Source: Desulfomonile tiedjei DSM 6799 (lineage in GTDB: Bacteria; Desulfobacterota; Desulfomonilia; Desulfomonilales; Desulfomonilaceae). From it: 64,000 bases of DNA. Below the pieces are notes generated by a model, which was given only the letters and a program-made list of their open reading frames with translations, was not told the origin of the DNA and made no database searches. The translations under genes were made by a program, and so were the position numbers. This document shows, in pieces, positions 25,546 through 34,283 of the stretch. The stretch's first letter is position 1; each line of letters begins with the position of its first letter. The stretch is taken from contig NC_018025.1 of the NCBI RefSeq assembly GCF_000266945.1, forward strand, positions 2,418,001-2,482,000. Reading direction: 5' to 3'.

Positions 25546-26076
25546 TTAGAACGGAAACGCTCCTGCGGTCATCATGTAGAAGGCTGGTACCCAGAGGCCA
25601 AACACTACCCACACGATCAATGACCAGGCAAGGACAGGAGTAGGGAATTTCCCGTAAGCGTTAAGCCAAACCATGAACGTCAAGGCAGCGTAACCCGCAC
25701 ACGCGAACGCCAGATAGTTGCTCTTCACTATCAACAGCTTGCCGTCTTCCAGAACCGGTCCCCCGGTGAAGAAGAGGATCATGTAAATGACGGACACAAG
25801 AGCAGTGTAAAGACTCACGTTACCGACGGATCTCAGATCGTCCAGGCCGGTGAGCAAGGCGTATGCTACGGAGCAATAGAAGATCCCGTGTGCGAAGAGG
25901 AGTCCTGCCACAAAAGGGTCTTTGAACACGGTGGCTTGAATTATTGCCCCCAGAATTGTAACAGACCCTACAAAGCCGGTGATCGCTCCAGTACCTTTGG
26001 GCTCTCCTTTTCCAAGGAAAAATATCGCCACCGCCAACCACATTGCACCAATGGCTATGAGCACTGGCATTGCCAT
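25546..26076 (-). CDS. AmiS/UreI-like small-solute channel
   Basis: A 176-residue membrane protein with six or seven hydrophobic helices, the size and helix pattern of the AmiS/UreI family (proton-gated urea channel of Helicobacter, amide channel of Rhodococcus and mycobacteria). Useful segments are ITGFVGSVTILGAI, GLLFAHGIFYCSVAYALLTGLDDL and the C-terminal VPAFYMMTAGAFPF. The ATG at 26076 has GGGGG six bases upstream, so the longer frame from 26121 is not used. No urease or amidase gene is near. The next gene upstream is mtaB, and a terminator lies between. It may pass methanol or another small neutral substrate, which is inference. Confidence 0.72.
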   Translation of the reverse strand: MAMPVLIAIGAMWLAVAIFFLGKGEPKGTGAITGFVGSVTILGAIIQATVFKDPFVAGLLFAHGIFYCSVAYALLTGLDDLRSVGNVSLYTALVSVIYMILFFTGGPVLEDGKLLIVKSNYLAFACAGYAALTFMVWLNAYGKFPTPVLAWSLIVWVVFGLWVPAFYMMTAGAFPF

Positions 26077-26285
26077 TCGCTTCCCCCTTTCGTGAGTGGA
26101 AGGATTGTTTCCAGGTCCCATGAATGCCGTCCATCATCGATGGGATCGTCTTCCATCTATGTGGCCCGATGTCTTACGTATAGCAGATGTGTGTCCACTC
26201 CTTTTCTGCAGAGGTCAACGCGTGTGCGTCCGGATTCTCAGCTAGATCGCGGTTTTACAGCAAACAACCTCACATAGCGGTTTGG

Positions 26286-26323
26286 AAAAATATGGCCAAG
26301 ACCGCCATTGGGCGGCCATGGCC
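26286..26323 (-). terminator. Rho-independent terminator after mtaB
   Basis: On the minus strand, GGCCATGGCCGCC pairs imperfectly with GGCGGTCTTGGCC around CAAT and is followed by ATATTTTT. It lies about 85 bases past the mtaB stop and separates the methyltransferase genes from the channel gene. Confidence 0.7.
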
Positions 26324-26408
26324 GGGGCAAGTCTCACTATTGGACGATTAATGCACGCTTTCGATACGGGTTAAGACCGCAAATGATCGGTCTTTCCCAT
26401 CTCAGGCG

Positions 26409-27776
26409 TTACAGACCGTACGCTGCAGGGACAAATCCCTTAACTTTTGAATACTTCTTGAGGCACATGTCAATGAAGTCTCCTTCCTTATCGGGAAGAG
26501 CTTGCATGTCCTTCATGTACCCCTGGAGCATCTCTTTTTCATACGCAGTCAGCTTGAGCATCGGATCGCCCAACATGAGTTCCCCGCATTTCATTGCTGC
26601 TGCTTTGGCTCGGCTATACAGGCTGGCATTGTTGTCCACCAGCGCTTTACCTATTTGCCATGCATTGTCAGGGCTCAGCATAAAGGCGTGAGGGCCGCGA
26701 TACTTGTCAGAGTTCACGAGGCACGCCTGGAACTCTTTCTGGTATCCCAGATCGATGGCCGCGTTCATTGCCGCAACGTCATAACCGAGTATCTCCGCGA
26801 AAACTGCGGTGGTAGTGCCGCCGAACATGTCGTGGTATTCCACGGCTTCATTGGACCATACGTCGGTTACCGCCGCAATGACATTGCCACAGAGGTCTGC
26901 ATGCGCACAGGCACTGGTCTTTCCTTCGCAAGAGATGGGCACTCCTGTTACGGACTTGATGATGGGATCTTCGTACGCACAGTCCTTGGTCGGCCCCGTC
27001 GCTCCGCATTCATACGCCACGAGGGTCCGGCTGGCGCAAATTGCCCGTGACAGAGCAGCCAGAGTGTGCGGCACATCTTTGGACAGATAACCACCTGCCA
27101 TAAACATGGCTGTGTTTGCCTCGGAGCAGTTCGTGTCACCACCGGGAATGCAGTTGTGCTTCTTGGCGATGGCTACGATCTGTGTCCACATCCATTCCAT
27201 GTCTCTTCCGCCCAACACCGCCTGGCCGAACAGGAGGCCTGCAATATCGTTTCGGATGATGGCATGGTCGAAGACTTCTTTGCCGCCCATGGATTCAATG
27301 GATACGATGTCAGCGTACTTGGCGCATTCCTCGAAGGTCTCGAGAACCTCTCTCGTATAATCGGAATCTCGCATGTTCACCATGTCAGGCTTGCGTAAGT
27401 CTGCAGGAGTGGCCCTATATGCAGCTTTCAGCCCGTACTTCTGCAGGTATTCATCCATCTGCCTTGCGGTTTGGGCAGCGATTTCACCTCCCCACTTGGG
27501 GTTGTGAGTCATCTGGAAAATATGCTCGTTTTCTATCTGGAGTTGTGGATGTCCCACGATAACACAGCGCTCCAGTGCGTCGCCATTGGCTCTTTCGTAC
27601 TCGCGCAGCAATGTCTTCATTGTCTTTTCGCTGCCGGGCCGTGGATGAGGAACGACCTCAGGAACAACATGACCGCCGCCCAATACGATGCCTCGTTTGG
27701 TCGTGACCGGCTTTTTCGCTGTCCCGAATATCATTTCGTCTGCGCTCTTATAGGCCATTTCACTGCTCAAATTCAT
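26409..27776 (-). CDS. mtaB: Methanol:corrinoid protein methyltransferase MtaB
   Basis: A 455-residue protein that follows Methanosarcina MtaB over its full length. The zinc ligands are all present: Glu in SIESMGGKEVFD (near 162), Cys in GGDTNCSEANTAMF (near 217) and Cys in TKDCAYEDP (near 264). The start motif MAYKSADEMIFG and the end KGFVPAAYGL also fit. MtaB splits the C-O bond of methanol and moves the methyl group to Co(I) of MtaC. A strong AAGGAGGAG site precedes the ATG. It follows mtaC by 51 bp and ends at a terminator. Related TIM-barrel methyltransferases act on other methyl donors, but the zinc-site match supports methanol. Confidence 0.93.
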   Translation of the reverse strand: MNLSSEMAYKSADEMIFGTAKKPVTTKRGIVLGGGHVVPEVVPHPRPGSEKTMKTLLREYERANGDALERCVIVGHPQLQIENEHIFQMTHNPKWGGEIAAQTARQMDEYLQKYGLKAAYRATPADLRKPDMVNMRDSDYTREVLETFEECAKYADIVSIESMGGKEVFDHAIIRNDIAGLLFGQAVLGGRDMEWMWTQIVAIAKKHNCIPGGDTNCSEANTAMFMAGGYLSKDVPHTLAALSRAICASRTLVAYECGATGPTKDCAYEDPIIKSVTGVPISCEGKTSACAHADLCGNVIAAVTDVWSNEAVEYHDMFGGTTTAVFAEILGYDVAAMNAAIDLGYQKEFQACLVNSDKYRGPHAFMLSPDNAWQIGKALVDNNASLYSRAKAAAMKCGELMLGDPMLKLTAYEKEMLQGYMKDMQALPDKEGDFIDMCLKKYSKVKGFVPAAYGL

Positions 27777-27827
27777 GACTCTCCTCCTTGGATCCAGGAT
27801 CAGGGTTGGCTGTAATGAGGCGACTGA

Positions 27828-28577
27828 TTAGCCGTTCCACTTACCTCTCATCGCTTGCCAGTTGTCGCCGGAGAGAGCATCTTCGGCCATTCCGGGAGCC
27901 TGATTGGCCTCCTTGCCCCAGACACCCAGCTCGAAGCTCGTGACGTATTCCTCGCTGACTGCCCCTCCGCCGCACACGAAAGGAATAGCCAGTCCCAGTC
28001 TTTTCAACTGAGCAGCAATCTTCGGAAACGCAGTCATGGTGGTAGTCATGAGTGCAGTGCCGGTGACCATGACCGGATTGTGCGTTCTGCAGGCTTCAAC
28101 TACCTTGTCCACCGGGACATCCGCACCAAGATTGATAACATCAAAACCATTCGCATTCAGGAGCGCATTCACAATGACCTGTCCGATATCGTGAATATCT
28201 CCTTCTGCGGTATGGGTCACAACCTTGGCTTTCTTATCCATGGATTTACCCATTTTCTCTTCACAAAGAGCAATGCCTGCGTTCATGGCATCTGAAGCCA
28301 ATATGACCTGGGGCAGGAAGTAAACCCCTTCGTCCCACAGTCGGCTCACTTCATTCATACCAGGGATGAGTCCTTCGTTGATGACTTCCATGGGCGACTT
28401 TTTCTGCAGCACTTCTTTAGTCAATACTGCCGCCTGGTCTTCGTCCCCTTTCACAACGGCATCAGCCACCTTCTGGAGAAGCTCGTCCTTGGCCACTTTG
28501 CGTGCCGATTGACGTGCTACTTCGATGTTGAGGTCGTACCGTGTGAAAATGTTTGCATAGTCCGTCAAGTACTTCAT
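27828..28577 (-). CDS. mtaC: Methanol corrinoid protein MtaC
   Basis: A 249-residue cobalamin-binding protein. A helical cap covers about 25-115 and a Rossmann B12 domain about 118-240. The base-off motif is EGDIHDIG (His near 130), with GTALMTTTM and FVCGGGAV completing the corrinoid pocket just as in Methanosarcina MtaC. It carries the methyl group between MtaB and the MtaA-type enzyme. GAGGAGG precedes the ATG. Gene order on the strand is mtaA, mtaC, mtaB with gaps of 62 and 51 bp, so one transcript is likely. Oxidised Co(II) would be rescued by the RamA-like activase. Confidence 0.94.
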   Translation of the reverse strand: MKYLTDYANIFTRYDLNIEVARQSARKVAKDELLQKVADAVVKGDEDQAAVLTKEVLQKKSPMEVINEGLIPGMNEVSRLWDEGVYFLPQVILASDAMNAGIALCEEKMGKSMDKKAKVVTHTAEGDIHDIGQVIVNALLNANGFDVINLGADVPVDKVVEACRTHNPVMVTGTALMTTTMTAFPKIAAQLKRLGLAIPFVCGGGAVSEEYVTSFELGVWGKEANQAPGMAEDALSGDNWQAMRGKWNG

Positions 28578-28639
28578 CTTCGCCTCCTCGGGTTTGAAGG
28601 GTTGACACGGAAAGCCTTATAAGGCCTCATTCAACACGA

Positions 28640-29650
28640 TCAAGCGTACGTGTACTCCTCAGCTACTTGAACCATAGCCAAGAGATTAGCGGTCGGCGTG
28701 CCTGGAGCGATAGCGCATCCGGGAGCGAGAACATCCAACCCCATATCAACTTGTTCCCGCGAAGCATCTTTGACGACATCAGGACTCTTCATGAACAAAG
28801 TAGTTGCCGCATCTACTCCGCCAATGAGAATTCCTGAAGGACCTACGACTTTGCGAGCCAGTTGCGTGTCGCTCTTCGGCTCCAGACTGATCGCAGCGCA
28901 CCCGGTGTCGTGCATAAAAGGAATGATCTTGTCTACATTCCCGCAAATGTGCAGGATGACCGGCACGCTCAGGGCATCAACTTGCTTTTTCTGGTATTCC
29001 AACTCAAGGTCTCGATACGTATGCGGAGCGATAAGGTCCGGAGAAGCCTGCATGTCTTCTACTGCAATAAGATCCGCACCTGCCTCAATAAGCGCCTTGC
29101 CCAGTAGAGTCCCGGCTTTCTCTGCCACGTCCAGAAATGGGTGTAGTTTGTCCGGAGTCTTGAAACTCGCCTTCAGTATCGGTACCGCGTCAAGCATGGC
29201 CCCAGCGATGGTAAAAGGTCCTATTATCCCTCCGATGATTGCCGCCTTGTCGCCAACCTCCCGTTTCATTATCCGTATCGCTTCGATGAGCTGAGGAATC
29301 CTGCCTCGTTGCAAGAAATCATCAGGCAGAAAAGGCGCGTCATCGACTTTGTACAGCGTAGGATGATCTATTCCGGGAATGTTTTCTCTGCCACCAAGTT
29401 TGACTTTGCATCCGAGAGCTTCTGCCTCGAAAGTCTGACAAAACGGAGCTCTTACTGCATCGAACCCAAGCACCGTGTATGCAGCAATCGCCAGTTTCGC
29501 CATGTCCTCGGCCCGTTCGTGACCCTCGGGCCAGTAAGCGCCGACCTTATCCATCTGTTCATACGTCGGAGTGCCGTTGACACAAAAACAGGGCATTCGG
29601 TCGGGTTTCTCGTGATTGAATACCTTCATCACTCGTTCTTTACCTGTCAT
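28640..29650 (-). CDS. mtaA: MtaA/MtbA-type methylcobamide methyltransferase (UroD family)
   Basis: A 336-residue member of the uroporphyrinogen-decarboxylase-fold methyltransferases. The zinc-binding set of MtaA/MtbA is present: H-x-C in VILHICGN (near 231-233) and a Cys in LAPGCAIAPGTP (near 312). In methanogens this enzyme moves the methyl group from MtaC to coenzyme M. Most bacteria lack coenzyme M, so the real acceptor here (tetrahydrofolate, another thiol, or a corrinoid protein) is open. AAGGAG stands before the ATG. It lies between the AcsC-like gene and mtaC. Confidence 0.9.
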   Translation of the reverse strand: MTGKERVMKVFNHEKPDRMPCFCVNGTPTYEQMDKVGAYWPEGHERAEDMAKLAIAAYTVLGFDAVRAPFCQTFEAEALGCKVKLGGRENIPGIDHPTLYKVDDAPFLPDDFLQRGRIPQLIEAIRIMKREVGDKAAIIGGIIGPFTIAGAMLDAVPILKASFKTPDKLHPFLDVAEKAGTLLGKALIEAGADLIAVEDMQASPDLIAPHTYRDLELEYQKKQVDALSVPVILHICGNVDKIIPFMHDTGCAAISLEPKSDTQLARKVVGPSGILIGGVDAATTLFMKSPDVVKDASREQVDMGLDVLAPGCAIAPGTPTANLLAMVQVAEEYTYA

Positions 29651-29724
29651 GGTAGCTCCTTGTGTTGGTTCCTTCGCCCTCCATGGCCTGTTTGAACCAT
29701 CACCTCCTCTCTGAGTCTTCGATC

Positions 29725-30456
29725 TTATTGACCTATCAATCCCTCCTTGAGCAAAAACAGAGGCAACTCCAGGCCACTGACCGGGCCAACCATAACTTGC
29801 CAGCCGGTCACCTGCTTGATTTGACCTGCGAGATGCCTTGCCAGACCGGGTATCACGAGGCTTCTATGGTTCGCCATTGAGCCTACCGCCGTCTCCGTTA
29901 TCACCTTGAGGATCTCAAAGGGGGTGAATCTCTTTTCTTCCACTGCATTGTCCACGCTATATCCTTTGGTGTCGCTCACGAGGATGAACACGCTCATTCC
30001 GCAACTATCCAGGACATTCTCCAGGAGGTGCACCGTCTCACGGAAATTGCACGTTACGAGTACGGGAGAAGACGCGACGGGCAAACGGACGCTGATGAGG
30101 CCCGGAGATAAGCTCTCCATCATCACATTGAAAGGTATGGCCGGAGGAACGAAGTTCATGAGATTTCTCAAGACCGATGCGGTCTCGTCATTCAGCTCCG
30201 GACATCGCCAACTCGCCGGATTGCCTTTTATCAGGGCTTCCGCAAATGCCCGGCAGGATGAGTATCCGCACTCGGTACAATCCACATCCGGCAGATACTC
30301 GAGCAGACTCTCCGTTGTCAGCGGATAAATATCGGCAAATTCTTGTTCGATCACCCAGAACACTCCCGAATTACTCTGTGCCAATAGAGGACACCCATCC
30401 CCAGAGGGCGCGAGATCGATGGGCGTACGGACAGACCCGCAGTTGTTCCGAATCAA
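29725..30456 (-). CDS. Shortened corrinoid/iron-sulfur protein (AcsC/CdhE-like)
   Basis: A 243-residue protein. Its N-terminal part has the CFeSP 4Fe-4S motif (DCTECGYSSCRAFAEAL, then WRCPEL; Cys near 57, 60, 65 and 82). The C-terminal part (VIPGLARHLAGQIKQVTGWQVMVGPVSGLELPLFL) matches the corrinoid-contacting end of AcsC/CdhE. The central TIM barrel of the roughly 440-residue parent is mostly missing. No acetyl-CoA synthase genes are near. It is first in the mtaACB run, 74 bp before mtaA, so it may pass electrons to, or take methyl groups from, the corrinoid system. The start is uncertain: TTG at 30456 follows an in-frame stop. Confidence 0.75.
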   Translation of the reverse strand: MIRNNCGSVRTPIDLAPSGDGCPLLAQSNSGVFWVIEQEFADIYPLTTESLLEYLPDVDCTECGYSSCRAFAEALIKGNPASWRCPELNDETASVLRNLMNFVPPAIPFNVMMESLSPGLISVRLPVASSPVLVTCNFRETVHLLENVLDSCGMSVFILVSDTKGYSVDNAVEEKRFTPFEILKVITETAVGSMANHRSLVIPGLARHLAGQIKQVTGWQVMVGPVSGLELPLFLLKEGLIGQ

Positions 30457-30670
30457 TGGAGACTAATCCCCATTCTTCTCTTTCGGGAACCGAACCTCTC
30501 TGACTGAAAATCGACAGTGTGGAAAGCAGGTTAGGTTACGAATTCAGTTTATCTTCTCTGGCAATTTGTGCTCACCCCGTGTTCTCGGGGGCTGCAAGAG
30601 GGAACGCCCGGCCGACGAAGGCCATTCAGGTTATTAAGTAAACGTGTCCTGTACATTCGTAAATAGAGGA

Positions 30671-30686
30671 AGCAAATACTGTACCA
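30671..30686 (-). promoter_or_regulatory. Sigma-54 promoter for the methanol methyltransferase operon
   Basis: Read on the minus strand the site is TGGTACAGTATTTGCT: -24 TGGTAC (one mismatch to TGGCAC) and -12 TTGCT, with exact ten-base GG-GC spacing. It points at the AcsC-like/mtaA/mtaC/mtaB genes and leaves a leader of about 200 bases. The sigma-54 activator gene lies just upstream. Possible activator dyads upstream are AGTGTCACACT near 30696 and TGTTGGTT/AACCAACA (30766-30773, 30802-30809). Confidence 0.6.
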
Positions 30687-30892
30687 AATTGGTCAAGTGT
30701 CACACTGAAACAGGAGCATCTTGAGATTGTGTCAAATTGCTTGAGAAATTGAATAATTAAGTAATTGTTGGTTTCTGTGGTTGTTGAAAATGGAGACAAT
30801 TAACCAACAGTCGCCAGGCGGGTCTATGTGATTGGATTTAATGGTGAAGAGCGTTATCTGTAAGGACGACAAAGTAAGTAATGGCAAAACAA

Positions 30893-30943
30893 ATCGGACT
30901 TTTGTGTCTGACACGAATGTCATGTCAGACACAAAAGTCCGAT
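30893..30943 (-). terminator. Perfect 21-bp-arm hairpin after the NtrC-like gene
   Basis: Arms at 30893-30913 and 30923-30943 are perfect complements (ends ATCGGACTTTTG...CAAAAGTCCGAT) around a nine-base loop. In the minus direction the stem is followed by TTGTTTTG, so it can end transcription of the regulator pair. The inner GTGTCTGACA/TGTCAGACAC resembles REP-type palindromes, so it may be a captured repeat. Confidence 0.6.
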
Positions 30944-30962
30944 CGCCTCACGAGACTGTAGC

Positions 30963-32360
30963 TCATTTGAACTCTGCCTTATCCAGCCCAAATTGCTTCA
31001 TTTTGCGCAAAACGGTTCGAACGTCCACCTGAGCATCGGCCGCCGTAAGGCTCACTGTTCCCTTATTCTTCTTCAGCAGGTGTCTAAAATATCGTTCTTC
31101 CATGCGAGCCAGGGTCTCTTCTCTGAGTGCCTTTAAGGGGAGGGTAGGATCGAAAGGGAGACACAGCTCGTTGTCATTACTATGGTCGACTTGAGTGCCT
31201 GCAAGGGAGAACGGGATTTCGTCGATCAAATCGTCTTGCGCCATAATCATAGCGCGTTCAAGTACATTTTCCAGTTCGCGCACATTGCCGGGCCACGGAT
31301 GCTTCATCAAGCTGAACATTCCCCGGTGCGACAGGGTCAATTGGGATTTATTGTTATTAATGGCAAGTTTCTCGAGGAAGTGAGCCGCGAGAAGAGGTAT
31401 GTCATCCAAACGCTCTCTCAATGGCGGCAGGTGAATGGGAACCACATTGAGCCTGTAATACAGATCGAGGCGAAATCGATTTGCAGTCAATTCCTGAGAA
31501 AGGTCTTTATTGGTGGCGGCGATAATTCTGAAATTAAGTGATATCAGTCTATTACCGCCGAGTCGTTCAATCTTTTTGTCCTGAATCGTCCGTAGCAATT
31601 TGCTTTGCAGAGAATAGGGCATGTCACCTATTTCATCCAGGAACAAAGTGCCATGGTTGGCCTGTTCGAGTTTGCCCTGTTTTCGGCGTTCCGCACCTGT
31701 AAACGCTCCGCGCTCGTAGCCGAACAGCTCGCTTTCGAGAAGGGTCTCCGGGACTGACGCACAGTTTATGGCGACAAAGGGACCGCTTTTCCGAAGGCTA
31801 TGAAAGTGTATAGCCCTGGCTACCAGATCCTTGCCGGTGCCTGTTTCTCCTGTGATGAGCACTGAGGAGTCCATGTTGGACAACGATTCGATCAGATTGA
31901 AAATGCTCTGCATCCTCGGATGCTTGCCGACGAGATTTTCGAACCGGTATCTTTGCTGGAGATTCGCCCTTAAGGCTACTACTTCACGTTTGAGCTGCCT
32001 TTCTTCAAAAATCCTGCTGAGGACCAGAAGCAGTTTCTCGGGGACAACCGGTTTTTCGAGAAAATCGCTGGCCCCGGATTTCAGTGCGTCTACGGCAGTG
32101 CCGATCGAGCCGTATGCAGTGATAACAACGGAGAGCGTCTCCGGGTTGATCTCCACGGCTCGTTTGAGAAAATCAAGGCCATCCATCCCGGGGAGGATCA
32201 TGTCGATAATGAGAAGATCGTAATCGATCTCGCCAAGTAATGTCAGTGCTTCCTCGGCACTCGCTACATAATCCGTGGTGTATCCCTCGGACCCGAGTAT
32301 CCGAGCAAGGGTCTTGGCGGAATTGATATCATCGTCAACGATGAGCAATCGGTACTGCAT
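30963..32360 (-). CDS. NtrC-family sigma-54 response regulator
   Basis: A 465-residue three-domain activator. Receiver domain 1-120 with phospho-Asp in [13 protein letters not shown] (near 53) and switch Lys in [13 protein letters not shown]+ domain about 140-370 with Walker [15 protein letters not shown] loop and a standard Walker [14 protein letters not shown]-terminal Fis-type helix-turn-helix ([21 protein letters not shown]). GGTGAG precedes the ATG. It follows its kinase gene by 6 bp. Its position and the -24/-12 site beyond its end make the methanol methyltransferase genes the likely target. Confidence 0.95.
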   Translation of the reverse strand: MQYRLLIVDDDINSAKTLARILGSEGYTTDYVASAEEALTLLGEIDYDLLIIDMILPGMDGLDFLKRAVEINPETLSVVITAYGSIGTAVDALKSGASDFLEKPVVPEKLLLVLSRIFEERQLKREVVALRANLQQRYRFENLVGKHPRMQSIFNLIESLSNMDSSVLITGETGTGKDLVARAIHFHSLRKSGPFVAINCASVPETLLESELFGYERGAFTGAERRKQGKLEQANHGTLFLDEIGDMPYSLQSKLLRTIQDKKIERLGGNRLISLNFRIIAATNKDLSQELTANRFRLDLYYRLNVVPIHLPPLRERLDDIPLLAAHFLEKLAINNNKSQLTLSHRGMFSLMKHPWPGNVRELENVLERAMIMAQDDLIDEIPFSLAGTQVDHSNDNELCLPFDPTLPLKALREETLARMEERYFRHLLKKNKGTVSLTAADAQVDVRTVLRKMKQFGLDKAEFK

Positions 32361-32366
32361 AGAATC

Positions 32367-34283
32367 TCACCATATGGGTAAACAGATCATAGCCTTGGTC
32401 CCTCCGTTGGGACGACTCTCAAGGGTTACGGCTCCTCCGTGAACTCGGACGATATGATCCACCAGGGCCAGGCCCAGGCCCAACCCTCCTTCTTTTCTGG
32501 AATAAAAAGGTTTCATGACCTTTCTTATTTCTTCTTCTGCCAGGCCGGGCCCATCATCTTCAATCACAATCTGAGCAAATTCCAAACGCGGCTCCGGTCC
32601 GTGTCTGATCTTCAGCTTTCGGGTGAAAACCCACAGGTGGCCGTCACTGTTTATAGCTTCCATGGCATTCTTGATAATATTGTGGAAAGCCTGGTTCAGA
32701 AGAAACATATCTGCTCGTGTCATAGGCAAGTCAGGATCGAATGATGTCACGAGTTCCACTCTCGCGAGTTCCATCCATCCTTTAAATGAGTGAAGCGTAT
32801 TATTCAAGATGTCATTAATCGATTCATGACAAAGGCTTACGTCCTGTGTTCGAGTGTATTGGATAAATTCATTGATCATCCTGTTTATAAGCTCGACACG
32901 TTCTGTAATATTCTGAATGAGATCTTTCTTCTCACCTTCCTCAACATTATCCTGCCGCAACAAATGCAGAGCGTACACGAGGTTGTTCAGAGGATTTCTG
33001 ATCTGATGAGCTATTCCGGAAGCAAGCTCTGCAAGAAGAGCCATATTCCGGGAATGTTCTATTTCGTCAAGCAGGCGATCTTTGCTGAAAGATCTCTTAA
33101 AAGAATGAGAAGAAAACGATCTGCCGACGTGATCGATAATGAATCGCTGTGTTCTCTCCGCATCCCTTTTTTCCTTGGAAATAAGCTTAATCTGCCGTTC
33201 GAGATCTCCCATGAGAGAGATATGCTCAAGGAAGAGGCCTATCATGTTGAGGGCCGTCATGAGCAACCTGGTGTCCGCCGGCCGATTCTTAGTCTCTCTG
33301 AGCCCGAGAAAGCCCAGGCCTATAAGATCCCGGTGGTGCCGCAAAGCAAATTCCAGAACAGACTCTATTCCTTGCGATGTGAGATGTGCTTTCAGCACTA
33401 CAGGAAAACGGGGATGATCGGCCACAGATTGGATAGTAAAAGAATCTAGCTTCGACGAGTCGCCATAGAGGCGAATCTTACTTTCGAAGTAGTACCTCAA
33501 CCATGGATCTTCAATCCTTTTGGGATTGGATTTCGGAGACTGCAAGCTTACGCATTGTCCGGTATCCGGAAAATAAATGGCTCCCAAATTAGCTCTAAGA
33601 AGGGGTAAAATGGCTTCGAGCACACGGGTAAGAACGCCCTCAACATTGTAAGACTGTCCGATTACGTTGGCGATACTACTCAGGCAATATAATTCTTTGC
33701 TCAGATTCGCAGTAAGGGCCCGGAGAACCTCTGTCACTTTCTTTTCTTCATTCAGGGCATTCTGAAGTTGTGCAAGACTCCGATCCATCAACAAAATGGT
33801 AACATCTTTGCTGAAATTACTTAATTCCTGCCTGATAGCCAGGTCTTGATCGGATGAGATAAACGTAATCCCGCTGAACTCGATGTTCAGCGTCCCGAAC
33901 CAACGATGCGGCAAATCCAGGTAATAACAAAACTGGGACTTTAGAACGAAAGAGGGTCGTATTGCGTGTCCGGCACGACACGGACGGGGATGATTATCGT
34001 CAGGAATATCCGTTTCGACGTTCCATCTGCCCTGTTGTCGCGTGAGTCTTAGTCGAAGAATTCCCCGATTATTACTATTGTCTCGAACCAGAACAATGAG
34101 ACATTGTGCTCCAAATCGATCTCCCAACTGTGTCAAGACCCGGCAGGAATACTTTTCCAAACGGCTTTCCGCCTCTCCTTCTAGATCTCTGTACATGTCT
34201 TCGGCGATTGACGAAGATGAAGATTCCTGTTCCGTAAAAGGACTCAAACCTAAAAGATCGTATTCTTCCATAGCGGTAGGCAA
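32367..34283 (-). CDS. Soluble sensor histidine kinase, NtrB-like partner
   Basis: A 638-residue kinase without membrane helices. The N-terminal 180 residues are an unrecognised sensory region, about 195-355 look like a GAF domain, and HisKA follows with the phospho-His in ASGIAHQIRNPLNN (near 425). The HATPase domain has NIIKNAMEAI, DDGPGLAEEEI and GGLGLGLALVDHIV. TTG at 34283 or the ATG four codons later may be the start. It is 6 bp before the NtrC-like gene. A cytoplasmic signal, perhaps corrinoid, redox or methyl status, is likely. Confidence 0.9.
   Translation of the reverse strand: MPTAMEEYDLLGLSPFTEQESSSSSIAEDMYRDLEGEAESRLEKYSCRVLTQLGDRFGAQCLIVLVRDNSNNRGILRLRLTRQQGRWNVETDIPDDNHPRPCRAGHAIRPSFVLKSQFCYYLDLPHRWFGTLNIEFSGITFISSDQDLAIRQELSNFSKDVTILLMDRSLAQLQNALNEEKKVTEVLRALTANLSKELYCLSSIANVIGQSYNVEGVLTRVLEAILPLLRANLGAIYFPDTGQCVSLQSPKSNPKRIEDPWLRYYFESKIRLYGDSSKLDSFTIQSVADHPRFPVVLKAHLTSQGIESVLEFALRHHRDLIGLGFLGLRETKNRPADTRLLMTALNMIGLFLEHISLMGDLERQIKLISKEKRDAERTQRFIIDHVGRSFSSHSFKRSFSKDRLLDEIEHSRNMALLAELASGIAHQIRNPLNNLVYALHLLRQDNVEEGEKKDLIQNITERVELINRMINEFIQYTRTQDVSLCHESINDILNNTLHSFKGWMELARVELVTSFDPDLPMTRADMFLLNQAFHNIIKNAMEAINSDGHLWVFTRKLKIRHGPEPRLEFAQIVIEDDGPGLAEEEIRKVMKPFYSRKEGGLGLGLALVDHIVRVHGGAVTLESRPNGGTKAMICLPIW

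Noticed and set aside
30573-30592. GTGCTCACCCCGTGTTCTCGGGG resembles a type I-E CRISPR repeat
   Set aside because: Only one copy is present, with no spaced repeats and no cas genes in the window.
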